DNA from: Actinoplanes regularis
GTDB lineage: Bacteria; Actinomycetota; Actinomycetes; Mycobacteriales; Micromonosporaceae
Assembly (NCBI RefSeq): GCF_900188005.1
Contig: NZ_FZNR01000035.1
Location: 1-64,000, forward strand
Length of the DNA stretch: 64,000 nt
Direction of reading: 5' to 3'
Positions 9,250 through 17,187 of this stretch are shown here, piece after piece. Position numbers and translations under genes: made by a program. How positions within the stretch are numbered: position 1 is the first letter of the stretch; each line of letters starts with the position of its first letter. A model generated the notes under the pieces. It was given only the letters and a program-made list of their open reading frames with translations. It ran no database searches and was not told the DNA's origin.

Positions 9250-10397
9250 GCCAGACCGAGGTCTCCACTGAAACCGAGGCCAGCGCGCCGGTAGCGAACG
9301 GCTACCGGCCGCGGCCCCGGTCGCGACGCCGGTGGCCGGCGGTGGTGACAGTCCTGCTCCTGCTGAGCGCCGGGGCCGCGACAGTCGTGGTCCTTCGCCC
9401 CTGGGAGAAGGACGCCGAGCAGGCGGCGTACCAGAACAAGACGGCGTTCGCGCTGGCGGACGTCACCAAGGGCGATATCTCCGCGACCTCGCTGCAGAAC
9501 GGCAAGCTCGGCTACGCCGGCTCCTACAAAGTGGTCAACAACGCCGACGGCAAACTCACCGACGCGCCGTCGGCCGGGCAGGTGATCAAGTCGGGGAAGC
9601 CGATCTACCGGGTGGACGGCAAGCCGGTGATCTTCATGACGGGGTCCTACCTGCCGGCGTACCGGGCGCTCAACTGGGGCCTCAAGGGCGCCGACGTACA
9701 GCAGCTGAACGCTGCCCTGGTGGCGTTGAAGTACGCCACCAAGAGCCAGATCGACCCGGACTCCGACTACTTCGGCAAGCAGACCTACTGGGCCGTGTGG
9801 CGCTTCCAGAAGGCCGTGAAGCTGGAGAAGACCGGTTCGGTGCCGCTGGGACAGGTCGTCTTTCTGCCGGCGAAGGAACTGCGCATCACCTCGGTCGCCG
9901 CGACCGTCGGCGCCGGCGTCACCCCGGGAGCGACCGTCCTGGAGGCGTCGTCCACGGAACGCCAGGCCACGCTGAAGCTGAACGCGAGCCAGCAGTCGCA
10001 GGTCAAGGTCGGTGACAAGGTGACGGTCACGATGCCTACGGGCAAGTCGACGCCGGGTGTGGTGTCAGCGGTCGGCAAGATCGCGTCCACCGTGGGCGAC
10101 AAGACGACCGTCGACGTCTTCATCAAGCTGTCCAAGCCGAAGGAGACCGGCGCCCTGGACAAGACCCCGGTGCAGATCGCCATCGTCTCCGACGTGTCCA
10201 AGGACGTCCTGTCGGTTCCGGTGAGCGCGCTGCTGGCCCTCGCCGGTGGCGGGTACGCGGTCGAGGTGGTGGACGCCGCTGGGGCACACACCCTCGTGCG
10301 GGTCGAGACCGGACTGATCGATGACGGCGCAGGCCGGGTCGAGGTCTCCGGTGACGGCCTGGCCGAGGGACAGAAAGTCGCGGTGCCGGCGTCATGA
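9246..10397 (+). CDS. HlyD/MacA-like adaptor with peptidoglycan-binding domain
   Basis: GTG start overlapping the lipoprotein stop. A basic N-terminus is followed by one transmembrane helix (about residues 29-50). A peptidoglycan-binding-1 like segment follows (about 130-185, with L-K-G-A-D-V-Q-Q-L-N and a later F-G-K-Q-T-Y-W-A-V-W-R-F-Q-K pattern). The second half resembles membrane-fusion-protein barrels (A-T-L-K-L-N, V-G-D-K-V-T-V, then S-V-P-V-S-A-L-L-A-L). The family links MacB-type ABC exporters to the envelope. The stop overlaps the ATPase start as ATGA. In a Gram-positive organism the PG-binding part would hold the complex at the wall. As the gene sits next to the NRPS release module, export of or resistance to the product is a reasonable inference. 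Confidence 0.9.
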   Translation: MSQTEVSTETEASAPVANGYRPRPRSRRRWPAVVTVLLLLSAGAATVVVLRPWEKDAEQAAYQNKTAFALADVTKGDISATSLQNGKLGYAGSYKVVNNADGKLTDAPSAGQVIKSGKPIYRVDGKPVIFMTGSYLPAYRALNWGLKGADVQQLNAALVALKYATKSQIDPDSDYFGKQTYWAVWRFQKAVKLEKTGSVPLGQVVFLPAKELRITSVAATVGAGVTPGATVLEASSTERQATLKLNASQQSQVKVGDKVTVTMPTGKSTPGVVSAVGKIASTVGDKTTVDVFIKLSKPKETGALDKTPVQIAIVSDVSKDVLSVPVSALLALAGGGYAVEVVDAAGAHTLVRVETGLIDDGAGRVEVSGDGLAEGQKVAVPAS

Positions 10398-11194
10398 TGG
10401 GAAGGCGGACGGCCACGGACGAGAGGGAAGTCGCGGAGGAGGCGGTCACCGCACCGCCCCGCGACGAAACCGCACCGCCGCGCAGCGAACCGGTGCTCCA
10501 GCTGGACAACGTTCAGAAGATCTACCCGGGTCTCTCCCCGGTGGTGGCACTGGACGGCGCCAGCTTCACGATCCGTCGTGGTGAGCTGGTCGCCATCGTG
10601 GGCCCGTCGGGCTCCGGGAAGTCCACCCTGCTGCAGGTGATGGGCACTCTGGACAGGCCGACCGCCGGGACGGTCCGGGTCGTCGGTGACGACGTGGCCC
10701 AGATGTCCGACCGCGATCTGGCCTGGCTGCGGGCGACCCAGATCGGCTTCGTGTTCCAGCAGTTCTTCCTGGCCGACTACGCCACGGCCCTGGAGAACGT
10801 GGCCGACGGGCTGTTCTACTCGGGAGCCCGGTACCGCGACCGGATCAACGCGGCTGACATCGCACTGCAGCGGGTGGGCCTCGGTCATCGGATGCACCAT
10901 CGTCCGGCCGAGCTGTCCGGTGGTGAGCGGCAGCGGGTCGCGATCGCCCGCGCGCTGGTCGGTAACCCGGCCATCGTGCTGGCCGACGAGCCGACCGGAA
11001 ATCTGGACAGTGTCTCCGGCGGGTCGGTCTACCAGTTGCTGCGCCAGCTCAACGAGGAGGGCACGACGATCGTCGTGATCACCCACGACCGCGATCTGGC
11101 GGCCAAGCTGCCGCGCCGCATCGAGGTGCTGGACGGGCACATCGTCGCCGATGTCGCTCAGGACGAGCACCAGGCCTCAGGGGAGGGGGACTGA
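10394..11194 (+). CDS. MacB/LolD-type ABC transporter ATP-binding protein
   Basis: ATG start overlapping the adaptor stop (ATGA). The protein has a 35-40 residue acidic N-terminal extension, then a standard nucleotide-binding domain: Walker A GPSGSGKST, signature LSGGERQR, Walker B ILADEPTGNLDS and a switch histidine in VITHDRD. The GTLDRPTAG and FQQFFLADYATALENV stretches are typical of the MacB/LolD subfamily that powers FtsX-like permeases. At 266 residues it is slightly longer than the usual 230 because of the N-terminal extension. It works with the permease starting 1 bp after its stop. Confidence 0.97.
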   Translation: MMGRRTATDEREVAEEAVTAPPRDETAPPRSEPVLQLDNVQKIYPGLSPVVALDGASFTIRRGELVAIVGPSGSGKSTLLQVMGTLDRPTAGTVRVVGDDVAQMSDRDLAWLRATQIGFVFQQFFLADYATALENVADGLFYSGARYRDRINAADIALQRVGLGHRMHHRPAELSGGERQRVAIARALVGNPAIVLADEPTGNLDSVSGGSVYQLLRQLNEEGTTIVVITHDRDLAAKLPRRIEVLDGHIVADVAQDEHQASGEGD

Positions 11195-11195
11195 C

Positions 11196-12392
11196 ATGCC
11201 GGCGACGGCTACTGTACGGCTGCACCCGGTCGACCTCGCCAGGGTGGCGAGCGTGGGGTTGCGTACCAGGCGGGTCCGCGCCGCGTTGTCGGCCCTGGGC
11301 ATCGCGATCGGGGTGGCGGCGATGGTCGCGGTGCTGGGCCTGTCCGCCTCTTCCCAGGCCGGCCTGCTGTCCGAGATCGACAAACTCGGCACCAACCTGC
11401 TCACGGTCGAGCCCGGCCAGACGATGTCCGGCGAGACGGCGAAGCTGCCCAAGGACGCGGTGCCGATGATCTCGCGGATCGGCCCGGTCCAGAACGTGCA
11501 GAGCACCGGCGAGGTCACCGCCAAGGTGTACCGCACCCAGTACATACCGGAGGTCAACACCAACGGTCTGTCGGTACACGCCGCGAGCCTCGGCCTGCCC
11601 GCCGCCGTCAGCACCTCGGTCGCTCAGGGGGAGTACCTCAACGCGGCTACCGCGACCCAGCCGGTCGCCGTGCTGGGTGCCGACGCGGCGCGACGGCTGG
11701 GCATCTACCACCTGATCCCGAACCAGCGGATCTGGGTCGGTGAACAGTGGTTCTACGTCGCGGGCATCCTGAACCCGGCGAAGCTGACTCCGGAGATCGA
11801 CACCTCGGTGCTCATCGGATACGAGTCGGCAGCGCGCTACCTCAACTTCGACGGCTACTCCACCAAGGTGTACGTGCTGTCGCAACCCGACCAGGTCACC
11901 TCGGTCTACAACGTGCTCGCCGCGACGGCCAACCCGGCCACGCCGGACGAGATCACCGTCAGCCGGCCGTCCGCGGCGCTGATCGCCAGGGCCGCCGCCC
12001 AGTCCGCGTTCAACGGACTGTTCCTCGGTCTCGGTGCGGTCGCTCTGCTGGTCGGTGGGATCGGTGTGGCCAATACCATGGTCATCTCGGTGCTGGAACG
12101 CCGCTCCGAGATCGGGCTCCGGCGGGCCCTCGGTGCGACTCGGGGTGACATCCGAACCCAGTTCCTGTCCGAGGCGATCCTGCTCGCGGCGATCGGTGGC
12201 GCGGTGGGGGTAGGTGCCGGGGTGCTGGCCACGGTGGCCTACGCCCAGGTCAAGGGCTGGGAAACGGTGGTACCCCCACTCGCGTGGGCGGGTGGGCTGG
12301 GTGCCTCGATGCTCATCGGTGCGGTGGCGGGACTGCTGCCGGCCCTCCGCGCGGCCCGAATGGCACCGACCGAGGCGCTCCGAACGGCGTAG
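11196..12392 (+). CDS. MacB/FtsX-type ABC transporter permease
   Basis: The start at ATG 11196 is chosen over an in-frame ATG 45 bp upstream because a G-rich ribosome site (GGGGAGGGGG) lies 6 bp before it. It has the expected MacB plan: one N-terminal helix (about residues 28-50), a large extracytoplasmic MacB_PCD-like domain (about 50-270), then three helices (about 280-395) with the conserved V-L-E-R-R-S-E-I-G-L-R-R-A-L-G-A-T-R segment. At 398 residues it is normal for the family. It should form a tripartite system with the ATPase and adaptor upstream. Such systems usually extrude peptides or respond to envelope-active antibiotics. Confidence 0.95.
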   Translation: MPATATVRLHPVDLARVASVGLRTRRVRAALSALGIAIGVAAMVAVLGLSASSQAGLLSEIDKLGTNLLTVEPGQTMSGETAKLPKDAVPMISRIGPVQNVQSTGEVTAKVYRTQYIPEVNTNGLSVHAASLGLPAAVSTSVAQGEYLNAATATQPVAVLGADAARRLGIYHLIPNQRIWVGEQWFYVAGILNPAKLTPEIDTSVLIGYESAARYLNFDGYSTKVYVLSQPDQVTSVYNVLAATANPATPDEITVSRPSAALIARAAAQSAFNGLFLGLGAVALLVGGIGVANTMVISVLERRSEIGLRRALGATRGDIRTQFLSEAILLAAIGGAVGVGAGVLATVAYAQVKGWETVVPPLAWAGGLGASMLIGAVAGLLPALRAARMAPTEALRTA

Positions 12393-12503
12393 GCCGTAGC
12401 CCGCGGCAATGCGGTGTGACGAAACGGATCCGGGAAACAGCCCGGAGGATCACACCGCTCGCCGTGGTTTCCGAATGTTGATTCTTGCTGCGCGGAGGAA
12501 GTT

Positions 12504-12806
12504 GTGTTTCGAGCAATCTGCTTGTTCCTCGGGGGTGCCGGCATCGTTGTTCTGTTGAGTTCCTGTGGCGGAACATCATCGAGCCAGGAGCACCCGGCAT
12601 CATCGGAGGACCAGGCCAGGGCGGCACCTTCGGCATCTGCTTCCGAAGGCCGGCCGACGTTTGCGGCGTGCATGCGCCGAAACGGGGTGGACAACTTCCC
12701 TGACCGGGCCTCGGACGGTGGATACCACTTCGGTTCACCGAACGACGTCGACCCGTTCTCGCCGGTTTATCAAGCCGCCTACGAAGCGTGTGAAGACCTT
12801 ATTTGA
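12504..12806 (+). CDS. Small lipoprotein with a single CMRxxG module
   Basis: GTG start with GGAGG 5 bp upstream. The protein is 100 residues. The signal peptide ends in a canonical L-S-S-C lipobox at about residue 21, followed by a Ser/Ala-rich linker. One module follows (A-A-C-M-R-R-N-G-V, F-P-D, then A-Y-E-A-C-E near the C-terminus), the same unit found twice in each of the products at 7786 and 8650. It lies 111 bp after the permease and probably belongs to the same functional block, though with its own promoter space. No catalytic residues are visible. Confidence 0.8.
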   Translation: MFRAICLFLGGAGIVVLLSSCGGTSSSQEHPASSEDQARAAPSASASEGRPTFAACMRRNGVDNFPDRASDGGYHFGSPNDVDPFSPVYQAAYEACEDLI

Positions 12807-12886
12807 GGACGCGAGTGCGGCAGGATCCCGCCCCACTCCGTTCATCTCTGCGCCGGTTGATCTCCCCCGTGCCGGCCAGGGTCGGG

Positions 12887-12918
12887 CTGGTTGGACTGCC
12901 CCGGGGCAGTCCAACCAG
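12887..12918. promoter_or_regulatory. 32-bp perfect palindrome, candidate StrR-family operator
   Basis: Two 16-base arms with no spacer: CTGGTTGGACTGCCCC followed by its exact complement. Within it, GTTGGACTG and CAGTCCAAC are separated by 8 bases. The StrR/Bbr consensus as I recall it is GTTCGACTG-N11-CAGTCGAAC, and A40926 Dbv4 sites use GTCCA/TGGAC half-sites. The match in half-site sequence is close but the spacing differs. It sits about 200 bp upstream of the halogenase, and a StrR-like gene lies about 2.7 kb downstream. A transcription terminator for the lipoprotein gene is the alternative. Confidence 0.5.
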
Positions 12919-12944
12919 TTCGCATTGTTCCGCCGCGTGACGGT

Positions 12945-12966
12945 CAGTTGGACAGCATTGTCCGAT
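12945..12966. promoter_or_regulatory. Imperfect palindrome TTGGACA-GCA-TTGTCCGA, possible second operator
   Basis: CAGTTGGACAG at 12945-12955 is followed by TTGTCCGA, giving TTGGACA / TGTCCGA arms with one mismatch. It lies 27 bp after the perfect palindrome and shares its TTGGAC core, so the two may form a tandem operator before the halogenase gene. Confidence 0.35.
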
Positions 12967-13119
12967 CCTCAGTGGCCATGTGATCCTGTATCGGGCGGGA
13001 AGTCGTTCCCATTACCGGTTCTGGAGAAATTAGGAACCGAGTTCGCTACCGCCCGAAATCAGGCTGCACAGGCGTCATTCGATGGTGTCGTGGCATACGC
13101 GCGAACCGAGAGGTAGGCC

Positions 13120-14610
13120 ATGAGCGCGGTTCAGGAAGAAGAATTCGACGTAGTAGTGGTGGGCGGTGGCCCGGCGGGGTCGACTCTCGGCTCGCTGGTG
13201 TCCATGCAGGGGCATCGCGTGCTGATCTTGGAGAAGGAGACCTTCCCCCGGTACCAGATCGGGGAGTCGCTCCTGCCTTCGACGATCCATGGGATCTGTG
13301 AGCTGCTCGGAGTGACCGAAGAGCTCGCGCAGGCCGGTTTCCCGCGGAAGCAGGGCGGCACCTTCCGCTGGGGTGCCAGTACCACCCCGTGGAACTTCTC
13401 CTTCTCCGTGTCGCCGAAGATCGCCGGGCGGACGTCGTTCGCGTACCAGGTCGAGCGCAGCAAGTTCGACAAGATCCTGCTGGACAACGCGGCTCGTAAG
13501 GGTGCCGTGGTCCGGGAGAACAGCGCCGTCCTCGACGTCTTCGAGGACGGCGGCCGGGTGGCGGGAGTCGTCTACCGGGACGTCGACGGTGCCGAGCACC
13601 GGGTGCGCGCGACCTATGTGGTGGACGGTTCGGGCAACACCAGCAATCTCTACAAGCGGGTGGGTGGAACCCGGGAGTACTCCGAGTTCTTCCGCAGCCT
13701 CGCGCTCTTCGGGTATTTCGAGAACGGCGCGCGGATGGACGAGCCGTACCGCGGCAACATCTTCTGCGAGGCGTTCCCGAGTGGCTGGTTCTGGTACATC
13801 CCGCTCAGCGACACGCTGACCAGCGTCGGAGCCGTGGTCCGCCGGGAGGACGCGGCGAAGATCCAGGGCAACCCGGAGACCGCGCTGAACAACCTCATCG
13901 CCGAGAGCAGCACTGTCAAGGGGTTCCTGTCCGGTGCCACCCGGGTCACCGAGGGACAGTACGGCGACATCCGGGTACGCAAGGACTACTCGTACCACAA
14001 CACGTCCTTCTGGCGTCCGGGCATGATCCTCATCGGTGACGCGGCCTGCTTCGTCGACCCCGTCTTCTCGTCCGGCGTTCACCTGGCGACCTACAGCGGG
14101 CTGCTCGCCGCCCGGTCGATCAACAGCGTTCTGGCCGGTACGGTCGACGAGAAGGACGCGTTCGACGAGTTCGAGGCCCGCTACCGCCGTGAGTACGGCG
14201 TGTTCTACGAGTTCCTGATGTCCTTCTACGACATGCACGTGGACGAGAACTCCTACTTCTGGTCCGCCAAGAAGGTCACCAGCAGCAGCCACACCGAGCT
14301 GGAGTCCTTCGTCGAACTGGTCGCCGGCATGTCCACCACCGGCTTCGAGCTCAACGACGCCGAGGCCGCAGCCGTGCGCTTCAAGGAGAACTCGACCGAG
14401 TTCTCCGACGCCATCGACACCATGAACGCCCAGAACGAGCAGAACATGGCGCCGCTGTTCAAGTCCGCGGTGGTCCGGAAAGCCATGCAGGAAGGTGCCC
14501 AGGTGCAGACCCGGGCGCAGCTCGGCGAGGACGCGGGCGACGAGTCGCCGCTCTTCCAGGGCGGCCTGGTCGCGTCGTCGGACGGGCTGTTCTGGGTACG
14601 TTCCGAGTGA
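13120..14610 (+). CDS. FAD-dependent halogenase, glycopeptide-antibiotic type
   Basis: 496 residues. GGGPAG dinucleotide-binding motif at about residues 14-19, the F-P-R-Y-Q-I-G-E-S-L-L-P segment and the W-F-W-Y-I-P version of the WxWxIP halogenase signature (about 225). The second half (G-D-A-A-C-F-V-D-P-V-F-S-S-G-V-H-L-A, then the Y-R-R-E-Y-G-V-F-Y-E-F-L region) strongly resembles the vancomycin-family halogenases VhaA/BhaA and the ramoplanin enzyme. These chlorinate an aromatic residue (Tyr, beta-hydroxy-Tyr or Hpg) on carrier-bound peptide and need a flavin reductase, which is not in this window. It is therefore the best evidence that the NRPS product is a chlorinated aromatic peptide. 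The gene stands alone between its palindromes and a strong hairpin terminator. Family assignment is firm; the substrate is inference. Confidence 0.95.
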   Translation: MSAVQEEEFDVVVVGGGPAGSTLGSLVSMQGHRVLILEKETFPRYQIGESLLPSTIHGICELLGVTEELAQAGFPRKQGGTFRWGASTTPWNFSFSVSPKIAGRTSFAYQVERSKFDKILLDNAARKGAVVRENSAVLDVFEDGGRVAGVVYRDVDGAEHRVRATYVVDGSGNTSNLYKRVGGTREYSEFFRSLALFGYFENGARMDEPYRGNIFCEAFPSGWFWYIPLSDTLTSVGAVVRREDAAKIQGNPETALNNLIAESSTVKGFLSGATRVTEGQYGDIRVRKDYSYHNTSFWRPGMILIGDAACFVDPVFSSGVHLATYSGLLAARSINSVLAGTVDEKDAFDEFEARYRREYGVFYEFLMSFYDMHVDENSYFWSAKKVTSSSHTELESFVELVAGMSTTGFELNDAEAAAVRFKENSTEFSDAIDTMNAQNEQNMAPLFKSAVVRKAMQEGAQVQTRAQLGEDAGDESPLFQGGLVASSDGLFWVRSE

Positions 14611-14675
14611 TCCGGCGCCCGCACCGGTAAAGCGATTGACCGGTACGAACGTTCCAAACTTGAAAAGCAAGTGAC

Positions 14676-14730
14676 GTGGCCGGGTCCGGCGGTGTATCGA
14701 CGCTTTGTCAACACCGCCGGACCCGGCCAC
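14676..14730 (+). terminator. Strong hairpin terminator after the halogenase
   Basis: A 20-bp perfect inverted repeat (arms 14676-14695 and 14711-14730, beginning GTGGCCGGGTCC) with a 15-base loop, 65 bp after the halogenase stop. GC-rich hairpins without a T tract are usual in actinomycetes. Confidence 0.8.
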
Positions 14731-15636
14731 GCCCGTGTGCTGCCCCATCTTCGCTGACCGCTATTCGTCATACCGCGGACACCGGCGTGACGCCTTTTAC
14801 CCAGAGCTGGTCATGCCTGCCGGCGACCGGCGATCACCAGCATTCCCGGGTGCGTTCACGATCCAATGGAATCGATCATCCGGAAGGTGATCACAGGGCT
14901 TCGGAGATCGTTTTCGCCAGTGTGTATCCCGAGCCCGAAGGTACCCCTGTCGGCGCCGGTGTCGGATATCCGGCATGCCTTCCCGCATCGCATCGCGGAT
15001 GCCACTTCCTTTAACGCCTGTGTGCAATTTGTGAACCAGCTGTCCGGAACCTGTGCAATGACAAACCCGGCATCTTGGGCTAGGGGTTGAGGGCCTGATG
15101 CCGCTCCGTGGGATAGGGGTTACTCAGCGCCCGGCATCGATGTAATTTCGGACGGCTGGTAAAGCTTTCACCCGCGGGTGGCGCTTTGAAGCCCGGCGCG
15201 GGAAACTGACGGAAAATGCGGGGGGGAAAAGATCATGGATCCTGTTCTGACGATGTGACTCTGGTCCCGCCGCGGTGGCTGTGGACCGGCACGCGATCAG
15301 TGCTCTCGTCCACGAATGCCGCAGCGGCCGGCTGAGCCTGCGTATATCTATTTCGTCATCTGGCTGTGTGAGCCTTGTCACCGGTGCCAGCGGGCTGCGG
15401 CTGATCGTCGCGCCCTGTCCTGGAGTGTCCTGCGCGGAGACCGATCATCTGCTCCGCCCGTCTCGGCTGCCCGGATAACACCATCTCCGGTGCCGCGTAC
15501 GACCCGGACACGAAGCCGAAGGCGAACCGTCAGTTGAGTCGGCTGGGCCTCTCTGTTGCCCAGCCATCGCGGCCAAGCTTTGACTCACGCGCGCGTAGGT
15601 TCCCGCCGCGTGCGCGTCACTCGTTTAGGAGTTTCC
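14731..15636. other. Gene-poor 0.9-kb region before the StrR-like gene
   Basis: No reading frame on either strand looks coding, and base composition is less GC-rich in places (around 15120-15240). It must hold the promoter of the StrR-like regulator. No remnant of a known gene was recognised. The region near 15577-15625 has imperfect GC-rich inverted repeats just before the ribosome site. Confidence 0.4.
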
Positions 15637-16632
15637 TTGACACCCGAGGAAGAGGACATCAACCGGCAGCCTGTCGTTCAGATGGAGATCGGTTCACTCA
15701 ACACGAGCGGATCACCCAGGCTCGCTGGTGCCAACCCGATGCATGTGGAGACGATGGTCGCCGTTCAGGGAGAGTTGCCCCCGATCCTGGTGCACCGCCC
15801 GACGATGCGTGTCATCGACGGAGCGCACCGGATCGAAGCGGCGATCCGGCGCGGCGAGACGACGATCGCCGGTCGATTCTTCGACGGTCCCGAGGACGAG
15901 GCGTTCGTCCTGTCGGTGTGGCTCAACGTCTCCCACGGACTACCGCTGGCCCTCGCCGACCGCAAACGTGCGGCGGAGCGCATCGCCGTCTCGCATCCGC
16001 AGTGGTCGGACCGCCGTGTCGCCGCGGTGACCGGAATCTCGCCGGGCACCGTCGCCGACATCCGCCGGCGGGTCGCCGGCTCGTTCGCTCCCGACAGCAG
16101 CCGGATCGGTCAGGACGGCCGGGTTCGACCGCTGGACTGCAGCGCGGGCCGCCTGCTCGCCGGGCGGCTGATGACGGAGAACCCCAACCTTTCTCTCCGT
16201 CAGGTCGCGAAGGCCGCGGCGATCTCTCCGGAAACCGCCCGTGACGTCCGCAACCGCCTTCTCAGCGGCGCCGACCTGGTGCCGGCCCGGCGTACCCGGG
16301 ACACCCCGCAGGTGACCGCCAAGAGCAAGACCCGGGGCCGCAACTCGCCCCTGAACCTCGTCCGTAACGGTGACCGACAGCAGCCGGTGATCGATCATGC
16401 CGTCGTCGTCAACCGGCTCATGGGTGACCCGGCGCTGCGTTACACCGACACCGGACGAAACCTGCTGCGGCTTCTGACCCTGCACGCCCGCTGGACCCAG
16501 GAGTGGGAGAGCATCGTCGACAACGTGCCGCCGCACTGCACCGACGTGGTCGCTGATCTGGCCCGGCAGTTCGCCAGCCTGTGGGCGGACTTCGCCGTGC
16601 GGGTCGGCCCGGGACAACGGGTGGCGAGTTGA
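15637..16632 (+). CDS. StrR/Bbr-like pathway-specific regulator (ParB-type domain)
   Basis: The start is placed at TTG 15637 because TAGGAG ends 5 bp before it; this gives 331 residues, normal for the family. The N-terminal half is a ParB/Spo0J-like nuclease-fold domain (L-P-P-I-L-V-H-R, M-R-V-I-D-G-A-H-R-I-E-A-A, then R-F-F-D-G). A central helix-turn-helix follows (S-D-R-R-V-A-A-V-T-G-I-S-P-G-T-V-A-D-I-R-R-R), then G-R-D/Q-G-R-V-R-P-L. The layout matches StrR of streptomycin, Bbr of balhimycin, Dbv4 of A40926 and Tei15 of teicoplanin, which activate structural genes by binding inverted repeats. The adjacent LAL gene completes the two-regulator set seen in A40926 and teicoplanin clusters. Likely targets are the palindromes near 12887, 16851 and 22082. 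Confidence 0.93.
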   Translation: MTPEEEDINRQPVVQMEIGSLNTSGSPRLAGANPMHVETMVAVQGELPPILVHRPTMRVIDGAHRIEAAIRRGETTIAGRFFDGPEDEAFVLSVWLNVSHGLPLALADRKRAAERIAVSHPQWSDRRVAAVTGISPGTVADIRRRVAGSFAPDSSRIGQDGRVRPLDCSAGRLLAGRLMTENPNLSLRQVAKAAAISPETARDVRNRLLSGADLVPARRTRDTPQVTAKSKTRGRNSPLNLVRNGDRQQPVIDHAVVVNRLMGDPALRYTDTGRNLLRLLTLHARWTQEWESIVDNVPPHCTDVVADLARQFASLWADFAVRVGPGQRVAS

Positions 16633-16660
16633 CGACCTCTGTTGAAGCGATCTGATCGCT

Positions 16661-16706
16661 GACTCGGTGGCCGGCCGTTCGGTATCGACGGTTCGGCCGC
16701 CGAGTC
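16661..16706 (+). terminator. Hairpin terminator after the StrR-like gene
   Basis: Arms GACTCGGTGGCCG (16661-16673) and CGGCCGCCGAGTC (16694-16706) pair over 13 bp with one G-U pair and a 20-base loop, starting 28 bp after the stop codon. The rest of the 555-bp gap to the next gene holds no coding frame. Confidence 0.55.
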
Positions 16707-16850
16707 GTCGGACCGGAGCCGGCACCCCGGTGGGAAGGGGGCATCGGAACAAAGCCACCCCGTACGGTCCAATGACCGATCCGGTACATCTGTCGCCAGC
16801 CGGCGCACGGATCGGGTGACGCCCGGCATCGACAAGCGGGGTAACAGACT

Positions 16851-16881
16851 GTCCAACTGAAACGGTTACCAGCGGCTGGAC
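16851..16881. promoter_or_regulatory. Candidate StrR-type operator upstream of the LAL regulator
   Basis: GTCCAA at 16851-16856 and CTGGAC at 16876-16881 form an inverted pair with 19 bases between, close to the GTCCAR-N17-TTGGAC pattern I recall for Dbv4. It lies about 300 bp before the LAL gene start. The match is partial, so this is a suggestion only. Confidence 0.3.
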
Positions 16882-17187
16882 GGTTCGGGACCGGACGGGT
16901 GGCGACGTCCGCACCTTCCCGCAGGCATGTCCGGCAGTCGGTACGGGGCGGCCGACCGATCCTGTGACCAGCGCCTACGACGCCTGGGCGGGGCCCGGGA
17001 CAGTGACTCTGACGATGTTCTGTGCTTACCTCCAGAGATCTTTGAGGTTCCCGGCGCCGATCCAGGATGTTGCACTTGACCTGGGAAAAGTCGGCTGTGT
17101 CCGCGGTAGATCAGCGTTTCCCTCATTTGCGACGCTTCGGTAGGATTCGATCCCATGCGGTAGCGATGATGTCCGGCGGGGGAGCCT

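Larger units (their letters stand above)
12807..13119. other. Halogenase upstream region
   Basis: 313 bp between the small lipoprotein gene and the halogenase with no credible gene. It contains the two palindromic elements annotated separately and a ribosome site (GAGAGG) before ATG 13120, so it is probably the promoter/operator region of the halogenase. Confidence 0.5.
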
